DNA of 33,237 nt from Hofstenia miamia (Eukaryota > Xenacoelomorpha > Acoela > Hofsteniidae): NCBI GenBank assembly GCA_900660155.1, contig CABFPE010000003.1, forward strand, positions 2,188,406 through 2,221,642, read 5' to 3'. A model generated the notes under the pieces. It did no database searches. It had not been told where the DNA came from and saw only the letters and a list, made by a program, of their open reading frames with translations. Positions 1 to 12,200 of the stretch are shown in pieces. Made by a program: the position numbers and the translations under genes. The stretch's first letter is position 1; each line of letters starts with the position of its first letter.

Positions 1-18
1 TATATATATATATATATA
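1..18. repeat. (TA)n microsatellite at window edge
   Basis: Nine TA units form the first 18 bases, so the array probably continues beyond the window. From here to about 509 the sequence is AT-rich with no coding-like stretch that I can support. Confidence 0.9.
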
Positions 19-524
19 ACCAGTGACCAGTCTATCAAAAATTACCACTTTTTACAAATTAAAAATGTATTTAATAGCGATTTCTAACTTAACTTTTTCG
101 GGCTCTAGCTACAATCTTTTTACAAACGCTTGCTTTCTTTTCTCTCTGAGTAAGTTAGAAATGTATTTGTGTGCACATGTAAAATTGATTTTAAAAACCT
201 GTAAAAAATAAAAAATAATTTTAACTAAATCTAACCTTTGCATCTATAAACAGAAGATTTTAAAAACATTGCATATAACTATGAATGTATTATCATCATC
301 TGAAAATTACTATGCAAATAATTTCAATCGCAATGATGCAAAACAAATTCAAATTAATTTTGTGGTCGTTTATGTTTTCTTTTGCTCTCGTTAAATGGTA
401 AACACGAATAACATTTTGATACACAATGTTGAAGAACACATCTATGTGGGCTTGCATATAAAAATTCGATTCACTTCCATTTCCACAATTATTTTAAAAA
501 CATTCCTATATTTTGCCATTTATT

Positions 525-760
525 TCCACCTTGTTTAATGCGGGGCCAGAATTTTACTTGCTTCAGTCCCCATTTAATTTGGAGCCATCTGAATTCCATG
601 GAATCGCAAGTCCGATTGCCACATTGGTACCACAGCATATTATTCTGAAATTCTGGTTCAAGGGCTCCGGAAATGGAATGAAAATTTCAATATGCAACCA
701 TGCATCTTTGTAGGCAGTGACGTACTTGGATGTAAGTTGTTCCGAATCTACAAAGAATGT
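525..760 (-). pseudogene. Possible farnesoic-acid-O-methyltransferase-like domain fragment, frameshifted
   Basis: On the minus strand, one frame (about 760 to 600) reads YVTAYKDAWLHI, then NFRIICCGTNVAIGLA. This resembles the 'V-A-C-x-D-A-x-L' and 'Y-E-I-x-I-G-G-x-x-N-T-x-S' blocks of the Pfam Methyltransf_FA domain. A second frame (about 640 to 530) continues as MEFRWLQIKWG and VKFW, resembling the family's 'E-F-R-x-F-W-I-x-W' block. The blocks come in the right order but in different frames, so any gene here is broken unless an undetected intron joins them. The local base composition is less AT-rich than the surroundings, which fits former coding sequence. The assignment is from pattern memory only; it could be another extracellular domain or chance. 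The longer minus-strand ORF just upstream (816-1061) has no family that I recognise. Confidence 0.33.
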
Positions 761-1061
761 GCTCGGTTGTCTCAAAACTGCCAAATGGAATTTCGAATAT
801 ATTACTTTCTATAACTTATTCTGGACCAAGGGTTTTTCGCAAATAATATTGGAATTTTTCGCACCTGAAAACACACAATTCGCATTTCATCGCATTTTTT
901 AGCAGTGAAAATTCGCCTTTTTCGTAAACTAATAACTTCGACCCTTCAAAATGGAAATGTATAGTAATAACTTGATTGGATGACCTCGTAATATTTATCG
1001 CCTTTGGTAAAAACACATGAATGAGACAAAAATAAGTAATTGGACTACATTTCGATTTCAA

Positions 1062-2521
1062 ATAGAAAAACTAAGTTAAAGAAAATACATTAAGTGTTCC
1101 GAAAATTACTGAATAAGGAACAATTTTATGGAAATATGACTAAATCTAAAAAATCAAACGTTTCTATTTTTTGCAATATATTCAAAAGTTCGCGTGTGTT
1201 TGCAATATTTGATTTTTAAATGGGAAAAAATCGTCATAACTAAATGAGGGTTTGGCCTCTAGTTTCTGCACAGCTAAATTTTAAAAAATTTGACTATATT
1301 TTTGACCGACTTTTCAATTTCATGTAGCCAGGACAAATTAACTGGTTAATATTTACACTGATGCTATTATAATAAAATACATCGAGCTTATAGAGATATA
1401 AAAAACTTGCAGGTTTAAAAAATTTGGACATTTTATGACATCTTTGGTAAACATAACGAAAATCTCTCATTAATCTGTTGGTTTACAAATTCAAATCATT
1501 TTCAGCATATTTTTTTGGGAAAATCATAAATTCGAGCTATTGTTACCAAAATTAGCATAGTATTGTACTGATGCGCTTTGATAAGAGAAGAAAAATGTTT
1601 ATGGCTTCAGCTGCTTTTACAATGACAAACACATTAAGGGCCAAATATTTATTAGAAATATCTAAGACTATTGACAATCCTGAAGAAATAAAATTGTTTA
1701 ATTTTTCCAGTGAAACTGAAAAACAGACATCTTGAAATCTACTTTTAAGTTTGTAAAAATATTATTTACGGTCATCAAATTTACCTAGCAACCTGAAAAC
1801 GTTTGCTATAAAGTTTTTATTAATTCCACATGACATAGTTTCGTAGAAAGTTTCAATCAAAGAGCAGGTAAGATTTCATCTATTGCAAAAAAGTGTAAGA
1901 TAAAGTATAATTATTCTGATTTCTGTACTCATGAACTGTGCGTTTAATCAGAATTAGAAAAACTAAGCCCCACACCAGACATTTTGAATAGATTGTGCAT
2001 ATAAACAAAAACACGATGTGATCAGGAGTGATACAGTGCAAATTGTAACATAATTCAGGAAAACTACAATCATTTTAATCAAATTGAAAAATAGGGCGAT
2101 ATTAGTATTGATTGAAGTGGATGAGAACAAAAAAGCAATCTTGCCCAAATTTATTCTGATTATCATCAATCACACTCTACAACAAAATTTGGAAAAACTG
2201 CTAAAGAATCAAGAATTTTTAGCGGATCTGTAGAAACTACAACTTCATTATTTAGGCTACGACTTAGAAAACAAATATATAATAACAGATTTGTGGTTTC
2301 TATAACAAGTTGGGCATATATGATAAGTTATATTAAGAGAAAAATTTAAAATTTTAGGAAGTATCACCCCTGGAGATGATGAGGAAATTCGCTTGCTAAT
2401 TATTTCCACTTATCTTAAGTCGATGAAAAATGAAATCCTAGAATGAAAACGAATGTAATAAGTTGAATATACAAGTTAAAATTTTACAACCACCCACATA
2501 TACAAACGTATGAGCAAATGC
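1062..2521. other. Gene-free AT-rich stretch
   Basis: I see no supported gene, RNA or clear repeat here. Short ORFs such as the minus-strand one at 1963-2169 are hydrophobic, low-complexity translations of AT-rich DNA. Confidence 0.6.
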
Positions 2522-2529
2522 ATTAAAAT

Positions 2530-2862
2530 CAGACTTGTCAACGAGCCGTAATTTCTAAGCTCGGCTCGCTTAAATTTTGAGTAAGTTCGGCTCGGCTCGG
2601 CTCGCCACATAAAATCTTTCAACGAGGCTCGTTTAAGTTCGATATTTTTTTTAAATATTGTGCTCGCAGAATTTTTTCAATTGCTCTTCCTATTATTTAA
2701 TAAACATTTCTAAAATAAGATAAAAAGTAAGGAATATTGAATGAAAAAATAAGGAAAATCTGCATAATCAAATTAACAAGCAGCACTATAAATTTGGTTT
2801 GCTTAAAAACGGCTCGTTGTATATCCAATACTCTGCTCAAGCTCGGCTCGTTGACAAGTCTG
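2530..2862. mobile_element. hAT-type MITE with perfect terminal inverted repeats and 8-bp target duplication
   Basis: The left end CAGACTTGTCAACGAGCCG (2530-2548) is the exact reverse complement of the right end (2844-2862). The element is flanked on both sides by ATTAAAAT (2522-2529 and 2863-2870), an 8-bp target-site duplication. CA...TG ends, short inverted repeats and 8-bp duplications are typical of the hAT superfamily. The 333-bp interior has no long ORF, so this is a non-autonomous element. It contains repeated CTCGG/GGCTCG units next to both ends (for example 2578-2603 and 2839-2850), a subterminal arrangement that could bind a transposase. The perfect inverted repeats and intact duplication suggest a fairly recent insertion. 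Confidence 0.93.
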
Positions 2863-2870
2863 ATTAAAAT

Positions 2871-3221
2871 ACATGCAGATTGAAAATACGCATATGTCAC
2901 TACCTACAATTTAAGCAGAACTTAATGATAAGCATATTCAATAAAAACATTATATATAACGGTCAATCAACATTAAATACTATAAATTTATTAACTACAT
3001 GTAATGGTAGACTGCAAAATTTTATGAAAAAATCATGAAGTAATTAAAAACAATACAATATTTACCGATTGCAAAATCAACTAAATGAACTTGAAATTTT
3101 TGTTAAGGATTCTAGATAATTATTTCTTTGAGATTTAAAAATACCGGTAGTTAAAATTCCAGAATGTGTGCATTGAAAATTTTGTTTAATAATGTAATGG
3201 AAAAAGATGTAGCACACTTAC
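2871..3221. other. Intron sequence 3' of exon 6 of the SH3 gene
   Basis: AT-rich, without coding-like sequence. It follows the GTAAGT donor of the last exon recognised for the SH3 adaptor gene on the minus strand. I did not find the next exon here. Confidence 0.5.
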
Positions 3222-3269
3222 CATTTTGAGATGAAATGCTTTCAGATTTAGGCCTTCTATTTTTTTCAT
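3222..3269 (-). CDS. SH3 adaptor gene exon 6 (Ser/Arg-rich linker)
   Basis: This 48-nt exon is bounded by a TATTGTTTAG acceptor and a strong GTAAGT donor on the minus strand. Read in phase 1 it gives EKNRRPKSESISSQN with no stop, and it joins exon 5 in phase (A plus AT gives Asn). The basic and serine-rich composition is like the linkers that follow the SH3 domains in CD2AP-type proteins. Another exon could lie in the 6.6-kb intron before it. Small exons in AT-rich DNA can arise by chance, so confidence is moderate. Confidence 0.55.
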
Positions 3270-6200
3270 CTAAACAATAAATGCTACTAAGAGAAGAAGT
3301 CATAATTTAGTATTGAAATTAACATAATATACTACACCAATGATCTGAAAATCATGGAACAACTCAAAAAAGCAATGGAGAAGCGAATTCAAATGAAAAA
3401 AAGTTCTAATAAGAAAACATTTGTTTAGCTATATTGCCAAATGACACAAATAAGGACTCTATTTCTAAGAAAAATTACATTAAAAATATGTGATCAATGG
3501 AAAAATGATATCAACATGTACGTGTCAACTTGAAAATTGAATGTCATATAAAATCGCATGAACAAGAACAATGACTGTAAACCTGATGCAGAGAAATCCA
3601 TCGATTCTATGCCGACATCTAAATGCACACATAGTTGCAATTGAATGACGAAACCTATTAATAATTTTCCACCTATATTATGATGAAGTAACTAAGCAAT
3701 CATAGTGAATACGAAATAAGAAAAGATAGGAAATAACTTACTCAAACCTAAGTCACATTTTTATGCTAAATTATTGGTAACATGAAAAATCTATATATAG
3801 ATTTACAAGGCATACAATTTATACATTCTAAAATTGGGATTGTAGCACATTACGAAAATAGAGCGCATGTGCACTCGAAGCAACTCAAAGGAGCTAAGCC
3901 TTCTGGGGAAAAATATTTAATTCTGAGGAGTTCTTTATATTATGATCTAGACATTTGCCAATATACAGAAGTAAATATATATAAACAATTGAATAATTGG
4001 AAGAACATACTTACATATGTACAAACGCTAAAAAGTGTCTCTTTCAACATTGAAAAATACAAAACAAGATACATTATTGACGAAATTTAAGGTAAAAGAC
4101 TCATAAACCTTAAACTGCATATGAATTTTCTAACACTTGATGGTTTCGACGAAGCCACCTCTGAATTTGCAAACGGCGTGCCTCGATAGTACTGGTGGTA
4201 TATATGCATAAAACCAAACAGTTGAGGTTAATTGATAGGGTAGGGTTATTGACCTCCAGCCTACATGAACTTTAACCATTGAGATTATTTGAAACTTTTT
4301 AGAAAATCGGAATTTTCCTTGAAAACAGTTAATCTTTTCAAATACTTGAGGCAGAGCAACGCACTTAAATACATTCTTTTGAAAATCTGGGAAAATGACT
4401 TGTAATTTTAACAGGACATCTGCAAATTTAAGTTGCAAAAGTATCAGATATAGAATATTTTACGTTAAATTCTATCACACAGAAAATAACACTGACATAC
4501 ATGATTTTTTTATTGCATAACAACGCTTGCTTCTAAATCAATTTTTCACGCTGATTTTAAATATGATATTTATCGCATCTGTTTTTTTTAGAAAACTAGA
4601 TTCAATCTATAGAATCCTGGTTACTGCGCTGGCAAACAGCGAAATTGCTTGCGTCCGCATTGAAACTCGAATGTCACATGGCCATTGGTTACATTTAGGC
4701 AATCACAGAGACACGATAATCGATTTGTTCAATCATTTCTTCAATGTTCAATTGATTTCTTACCCAAATATTGTCTCCATTTGGAAGACAGTGCGACATC
4801 ATCCTATTAATTGTACAATTCTAATTATGAGCAACATTGAAACGAAAATAAAATATCTGGCACATAAATGGAGCATTTGTGGAGACTAAGGTGATCGCGA
4901 TTATCATGAGGTTCCAACTTATTTACAAGAGATTTTGTCATTATACGAGCGCACTATACAAGAAAACTATAACCAATCAGGGAACGCATGCAGCCTGGTG
5001 AGAAAAATGTTATGAAGAACTTTGTTAAAATCGTAGATAAAAAAGTTGTGATTTCAAGTATCTCCATTCAAAATTCCCGAAGATTAGTGATTCAAAAATT
5101 AAAAGGGCATTTTTGTAGTCTTCCAGATTCGAAAGGTGATAGCAGACAAATGTTTTGAGGAACTCCTAGATGAGAATAACCTGGGCGCATGGATGGTTTT
5201 CAAATAAGATGTTGCTAATTTCTTGGGAAACAAGAAGCACAATTGTGAAGTGGGGTGCTGATGCCTACCGCAACACAGTGAGCGTTTTCACAATGAAATC
5301 TCAACGATGAAATCTTGGAATTTAGGTCACTAGAACTCTACCATGTTAGCAAACTACAGTTTGGTGCTTCAATAAGATGCTCCTTAAGTTTGTTACAACA
5401 GTAAGTCAAGAGCAAAATATTTCAAACAATCACAAGGATTTTTCTATAAAGTTTATCCATTTGTTATTTAGTATGATCAGATATAGGAACCATTTAAATA
5501 ACTTGCAGTTATTCATGTTGACTCTAAATTTACATTTTTTTGAAACTAACTTGATGTGATACACAAAATTGATTGCCAATTCGTAATCAGTGTATTAGAA
5601 TTAGGGAGAATTATTTTCGGCACTGCCAAAAAGTGCCGAAAATGGGTAAAAAGTGCCGAAAATGGTGGTTTTTCAGATTGAAAATGTTTGAAATTTTAGA
5701 GTATTAGTAAGCTAATTATATAATAATAGTATAAAATAATTCTATTAAAATAATATTAAGCCATTTACTAATTATATTTTTGCAGCTTTACACAATATAA
5801 GCAGCCATTTTTCGCCATAATTCAGTATGGGGAAAAATTTCCAAAATCCAAAATCCATTATATTCGCTAAATTTAATCAAATAACCTTATGAAAACTTTC
5901 AAAACATAAAGTCAAATTCAATCTTTTTAAATCACAATTATGTAATGGTTTGAGAATTAGTATCAAACGAAATAATAGAATGTTATGAAATAAAACTGCT
6001 ATCAGCCTTAAGAAAAATAACTTACAAAGATATTTACCAAAAATTTTACCACTGTAAAGCATGGAATCCTACGAAATTGCCACTCATGACAATGTATTAG
6101 TGTTATGGGATATGCGGTGGTATAATGTATAATGTAAATCGGTTACTAGAACGTGTGCACACCACCTATACACAGAAATGTGAAACTACTGCAACTTTTG

Positions 6201-9200
6201 TCACAAATTTCTGTCGTCCGAGCGAACAACTTTTGTCGCCAACTTTTGTTGTTGATTTGGTGTGCTACACGAACTACTTTAGTCATTTAATTAGTTTTAG
6301 ACAAAAGTTGGAGAGGGAATGCTACACGAACAATTTTAATTGGCAAAAAAAATTGGTGATAAAAGTTGTTCGTGTAGCATAGTGTTACAGCTTTTTATAT
6401 TTCAGTTACTTCATTATAAAATATTTAAGAAGGAATTACAAAAATATAGGAACATGCAGAAAGGATTAAAGTTAACAAATATTGCTCATATAAAATATAA
6501 GTGCAACAAAATATTAAATTATTTTTCATCAATAAGTTATTGGGATATGCATAAGAATCAATCTATAAATTATTTCTCCAAAGTTCTTTCTTATGCTCCT
6601 ATTGAAACAATGTATTCGTATTTTTTTTAATTTTAGCATATGCGAAATTGTCAAGCGGAATAAAATGCTTAAAATATTTTCGAACAATACTATAAAAATT
6701 GGTGATAAACTCAAAAGAGTTATGCTTCAATTTTAATGAAAACAATATTTCGTAATGTAATAACCTCCTTGTGTTGATTGTATATATTAATCGCTCTAAA
6801 AACTATTTAAATTTATGAAATCACATTATGAAAAATACGATTATCATAGAGCTTTTGCCACCTACAGAATGGTATGTAAACTATGGCGATGCATATTTTC
6901 ATTGGAGAGTGGATTATCACTGTAATAATAAAGAAATTAGGATGGATGTTTGAAATTAAAGCAAGCATTAATTGCCTGCACTGTTTAATCAATACGTGAT
7001 CCGCAAAATTACTTCTCAATCTACGTAGATCTAGCGGTAATCATAATCATTATTTTATTATCCGCAAAGTTGTATTGTTTTGCTTACTACAAAGAAATAT
7101 TTTTGATGCGTAAATTGTTTTTTATTTAATGCGGATATGCAAATATACAAAAGAAATTTCTACATAATGACATGTGTATATTTTAAAATAGAAAAATATG
7201 AATCATGATTATTAATTCCAGCGAATTTAAAATTTTACAGTCGAATGCAATTATAGCTTAGAATCGTATATTCATCTTTGAAAGTGGTAATTAATATAAA
7301 GTCGCAGAATTACTTCTGCCACGAAAAAGTTGGTCGGAGCACCCTGCTTCATGAACAACGCTTGTCATTTAATTACTTAACGACTAAAGCCGGGGAAAGG
7401 AGTGCTACACGAACAATTTTTATTGTCCAACTTTTTTTGGTCCGAACGGACAACTTTTGTCGCCAATTTTAGTTAGTCCGAAGGTACAACTTTAGTCTTA
7501 ATAATTATTCCCGATTTTAGTTGGGGAAGTGGGGTGCTACACGAACGATTTTCGTTGGCCAACAAAAATTGGCGACAAAAGTTGTTCGTGTAGCATCGTC
7601 TTAGATGGTAGGATGTTTAACAAATTGAAGTGGTACCTGTTTCACCAATCATTTCACATAATCGAATTTAATTACATTGGCTAAACTTACGAATTTATCT
7701 GCACATAAATCAATAAAAGAGCAACCACGTATTTGATTGCTAGCTATCAGCGCACAATACATTCATATTAGCATAGAAGACAAAGTAAATAGAGAAAGTA
7801 AATTATACCCAGGTTCTTTCAATACAAAACTAAGTGATGTTCATGTTCAACCAAGGTTGACAAAAAAGTGTACTTTTCACAAAAAACGTTTTAAACGTTT
7901 AAAACAATGTTTTTTGCTCTTAAACAGACCAACCTCAGGTACTAAAATTTTACTGAAAATACATATAGTAGCAAACATTGAATTATAATAAACACATCAA
8001 CATTTAATTTTCGTTGCATACACTTAAACAAACGCAAGTTTATCGGTTTTTGCGGTTGAAAAAGTAAGAATGGACGAAACCCAAAATTTATTTTCCAAAC
8101 TTTCCATAAAGTACAAAATAAATTTGAAAAAAAAACATTTAAAAAACATTGCAAAAAACAGTTGTCTTAAACAGTGTTTAAAACATGCCAACCCTGTATT
8201 CAACACCATTCATTGCATTCTTTAAATTGAAAAGTCTACATGAAGAACACTTCATCGAAAAGTGCTGAGTTGGAACAAACATTTTCTTTACGTCAGATGA
8301 TCATCCCTGGAAAAGGATAGAGGGTATACTCATGCATATAATTAAAATTTCAATATTGGCGACAAAACAAGATCACACTTCAATAAATTGTGTAGCAGGA
8401 AAAAAATAAGTCCTTAGATTGTGAATAAACGCTCAAAAAGCACTATCGATTCAGCAACACTAAGTATTAAATGTATATCTAAAATTTCTGGTTATAAAGA
8501 TAGGCGTTAAATCTTCTTCCAATATATCTCTTGGTCAAAATCAAAGATATGATGATGTTAAATGCATTATTACATGATGTTTATGATCTTGACATCTTTC
8601 GCCACATTTAATTTCATGTGTCATTAAGATCTAATTTTCGGTCCAGCTCTGTTGCTTTATTTCATATATCAAAACTTAAGAAATCAAGGACTAAGAAATC
8701 TTATTTTTATTGTGCTGCAAGACTTGCTAATTACCCGCACAGTAAAACATATATCTCCATTTTAAGGCTAAGTTGTTTTTTTCATTTTAAATAAAGCCAT
8801 TTTACTACAACTACCACTAATACAAAAAACACCAACATGAAATATAAAAACTCGAATTCAAAATAGACATATACATAATCAGGATTGTTTGACGAATGCT
8901 TGAATGCTACGCCTCTGAGACAAAATAAAACAAGCTTAAAAAATATTCCAATATAACCCTTTGGTTTGGGCGTGATAACAAATGACTTGAAATTGCATAT
9001 TTTGGTAATCCCCGGATTGCATAAAAAAATTTTTCACACAAAATAATCGCATTGAACGAGATATTGACTTTGAAAATTTAAGTTGCACATTTGTTGGAAA
9101 AAGACATCAATAATGAAAGTGTTAAATTTAAGATGTATTTACTACAAACGAGAAATCAATTTATCAAACATTCAAATTTAATAACAACAGATAGTACCCC

Positions 9201-12200
9201 TCAGATTATGTTTTACAAGGCAGAATTATATAATATAAGTAATAACTTTTAATTGAAATAAATTACTAATTCATTTCAATAAAATTATTTAAACAATTCC
9301 ATTTACACATGACAAGAAATCATGATTGAAGACTTAGAACGCATTAGGATAAGTGTAAAAAATGAAACTATGTACTCTTGAAGCCGCCTAACTAGAAGAT
9401 GATGTATAAAACTGGGAGTTGGAATGCTTTTGTTTGATTTCACAACAAATTGTAATTTGGTTTTATTAAAGTTATTGAAAAGAGTAAACATTGTGAAAGA
9501 ACGTTGAGTGTGCATATAATGAGTAAACAACACAAAGCAGTAAAATTTTAGTTTGCAACAACAACATTGACTATGACAAATCATGCAAAATTCAACTTAA
9601 TAACAATGACTGCAAAATGATTAGAAGTTAGATAAACAAAAAATCAATGTTACCTTGTTAAGGACTAAACAGAATTCTTTAAGATAAAGCTATTAGGTCT
9701 TAAATGTAAATCTTTTCGGAAAATTATGGAATTAATAATTACAAAAAAAGCTCTAAGGCAAAGGCTTAGTCTATGATACCTATAATACAAAGAGACTCGT
9801 TATAAATTAAAGAAAAGTTATTTAATTCTAAACCAAAAAACCTTACTTTGAAGAGCTATTGGTGGTAGATTTAGAGGTTCTTGAGGATGAGATAGACTTG
9901 AAGTAGCATTTGCAACAGTGTAATAGTAATGCTAAATAAAAATAAATGAAATTAGAAAATAGGGTTTAAAATCGAAAGTTTACAAAAATAGCAATAAAAA
10001 TAGATTTTTACAAATTGTTTTTGAAAAAAAAACGTCTAACCGAACTGGGCAAACATAATCCTGAACACCAGAAAAGGAATTTCATAAATAAAATTCATAT
10101 AAATGGCACTGAATTTGAAAAAAACGAAATCTTAGATATTTTCCAAATCCTGTATTGTTTAAATTTTTTGCAAATTCTTCTTACTTGTTTTTCAATGCAA
10201 TACTTGGTAAAAGAACATTTTTGAAAGTTTAACCAGCCCCAAACGCACTGAGTAAAAAATTTTAATAAAGCACTCAGGGAGGAGGCGAATCGCCCCATCT
10301 TTTATTTCAAAATTATTAAAGATAAAGTAAAAGATACACATTTGAACTACATTTTGCCAATTTTCAAAAAAATATATTCATGCATTTCGATTTTAAATGC
10401 AAATGAAGGTTTGACGTCATCAATTTTTGGGAAAATAAAAGTTAAAAAGAACCTAAATAAATTGAACATTAATAATAGAAGAAAAAAGTTAATTTAACTC
10501 ATATTACTTCTAATTATTGTCAGGATTACTCTAACAGACAAATAAAAACCATGCTCAAGGTCAACTAGTATTACGTAATCAGGGCAGCCATTTTCATAAT
10601 TTTGAATAAACTGAAATTTCTAAAAATGAACGAATAAATTAGAATTAAAGTCAATGAATGGTGTATGCTTGAATCAAAAATCAATTTCGTATACATTAAT
10701 GTCACATTCAAGGTCAAAGCTCAAGCAAGTTAATAAAAAATAAAAAATTTCACAGTGCGCCACCCACTTTACTCCAGCATCAATGCCTCTAATAATTTAG
10801 GAAACTTTTTATATAATATATAATCATATTTAGCCATTAATGTCATACTGTATTCAAAATATAGCACCAAATGAAAATTTCATATTTTTTCTTATTTTAA
10901 GTTTGACCCTCCTGTCCCTTACCCCAATGAATTTATGACGCTAATTTTCATCACAGACCTTCTAAAACCCTTGATTTATAAGTTAACTATTTTGGTTGCG
11001 GACATTTTATTGTACCGGTGGGTCCAGGCGCGACAAATCAATAAAATTAATTGTAATACTAAATAATATAGTGGCTGCGCCTCTATAAGAAAATTTTTTA
11101 ACCTAACAATTTTTTTACAAGCATGACCCTTAAAAATGATGACCAATTGTATAAATATTTCAACATTGATCAAAATAATGATTATTTTAAATGCATGTTG
11201 CACCAAACTCTTTTGAATTTTTTCTGAAAACTAATTTTTTCAGACTCCCTTTGACACCGGCCAGAGCTGCAACCGTGCCGTGCTTTAATCCGTGCCGTGC
11301 TCGTGCCGTGCCATGCCTAAGATTTTGCGTTATTGATCCGTGCCATGCCATGCCTAAAATTTATTGAATATACCAGCGCCAGAAATACAACTTTTTTGTA
11401 CTATTTTAACCTTCGTATTACATTATGCTAGTACCTGTTTGATAATATAAACGATTCTAAGGAATAGATTTACATAGAAATTACATTGCGGGAATTTTTA
11501 AAATGCAATTGCAATATTAGAATTCTCGTTTCCGTCGCTATGCTACATAATTCTTGCTTGATATTTTGCAAAATTTCAAACATTGCTAATAGATGTATTC
11601 GATATTTTATTTTGCGATTTCTGTCGAACAGTCATAAGACATATTTAGTACANATGACACTGCTTTTCGCCACAGACCAGAGCATAGTACTAAAATATAT
11701 AGGGACCACACAAATACAAATTTTTACCCATAATTTTTTTTGACAACCCTGACACTTAACAATGGTGATTCAATAAATTAAATTATATGAATATATTGAA
11801 ATTTATCAAAGCATTGACTATTTTAAATGTATGCTGCATCAAAAACTCTCACCCTCCGTCGCTTAGTGCTAAAGGATGCATCTGCTGGCAAAAATTTCAA
11901 CTTAGACTATCCAAACGATTCCAGTATACAAACATTGTTCAATTCGGTTCATGAGTAGAAATAACAAAAATAATAAATATATAAAATAGCGCTAAGAAAT
12001 TCAACATATATCTACAATAATAAATCTAAATTAAGGAAATTAGAAAAACGTGCCAAGTAGAGAATATCTAAGCGTATCATTCGTTAATATCTTATACTGT
12101 AATACTTATGTAAATCTCAATAATTATATTAACTGCGCTAAGAGTCGGAAAAAACCTATTTTCAAATCCTAGTTTGTTTTATATCAAAGCAGTTGAGAAA

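Noticed and set aside
816..1061. 81-codon minus-strand ORF with CEKFQYYL, reminiscent of Pol RNase H 'F-A-C-x-KF-x-x-YL'
   Set aside because: The resemblance is limited to a few residues and no other RNase H or integrase blocks are nearby.
3716..3775. Possible mini-exon with a GTAAGT donor on the minus strand
   Set aside because: All three phases between the nearest acceptor and donor contain stops.
3782..4090. 102-codon plus-strand ORF
   Set aside because: No recognised family, intronic AT-rich DNA, and no supporting signals.
4130..4438. 102-codon minus-strand ORF
   Set aside because: Some coding-like composition but no family that I know; kept only as a remark in the region note.
6015..6060. 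Possible mini-exon with a GTAAGT donor on the minus strand
   Set aside because: The 26-nt length breaks the phase needed between exons 5 and 6 of the SH3 gene.
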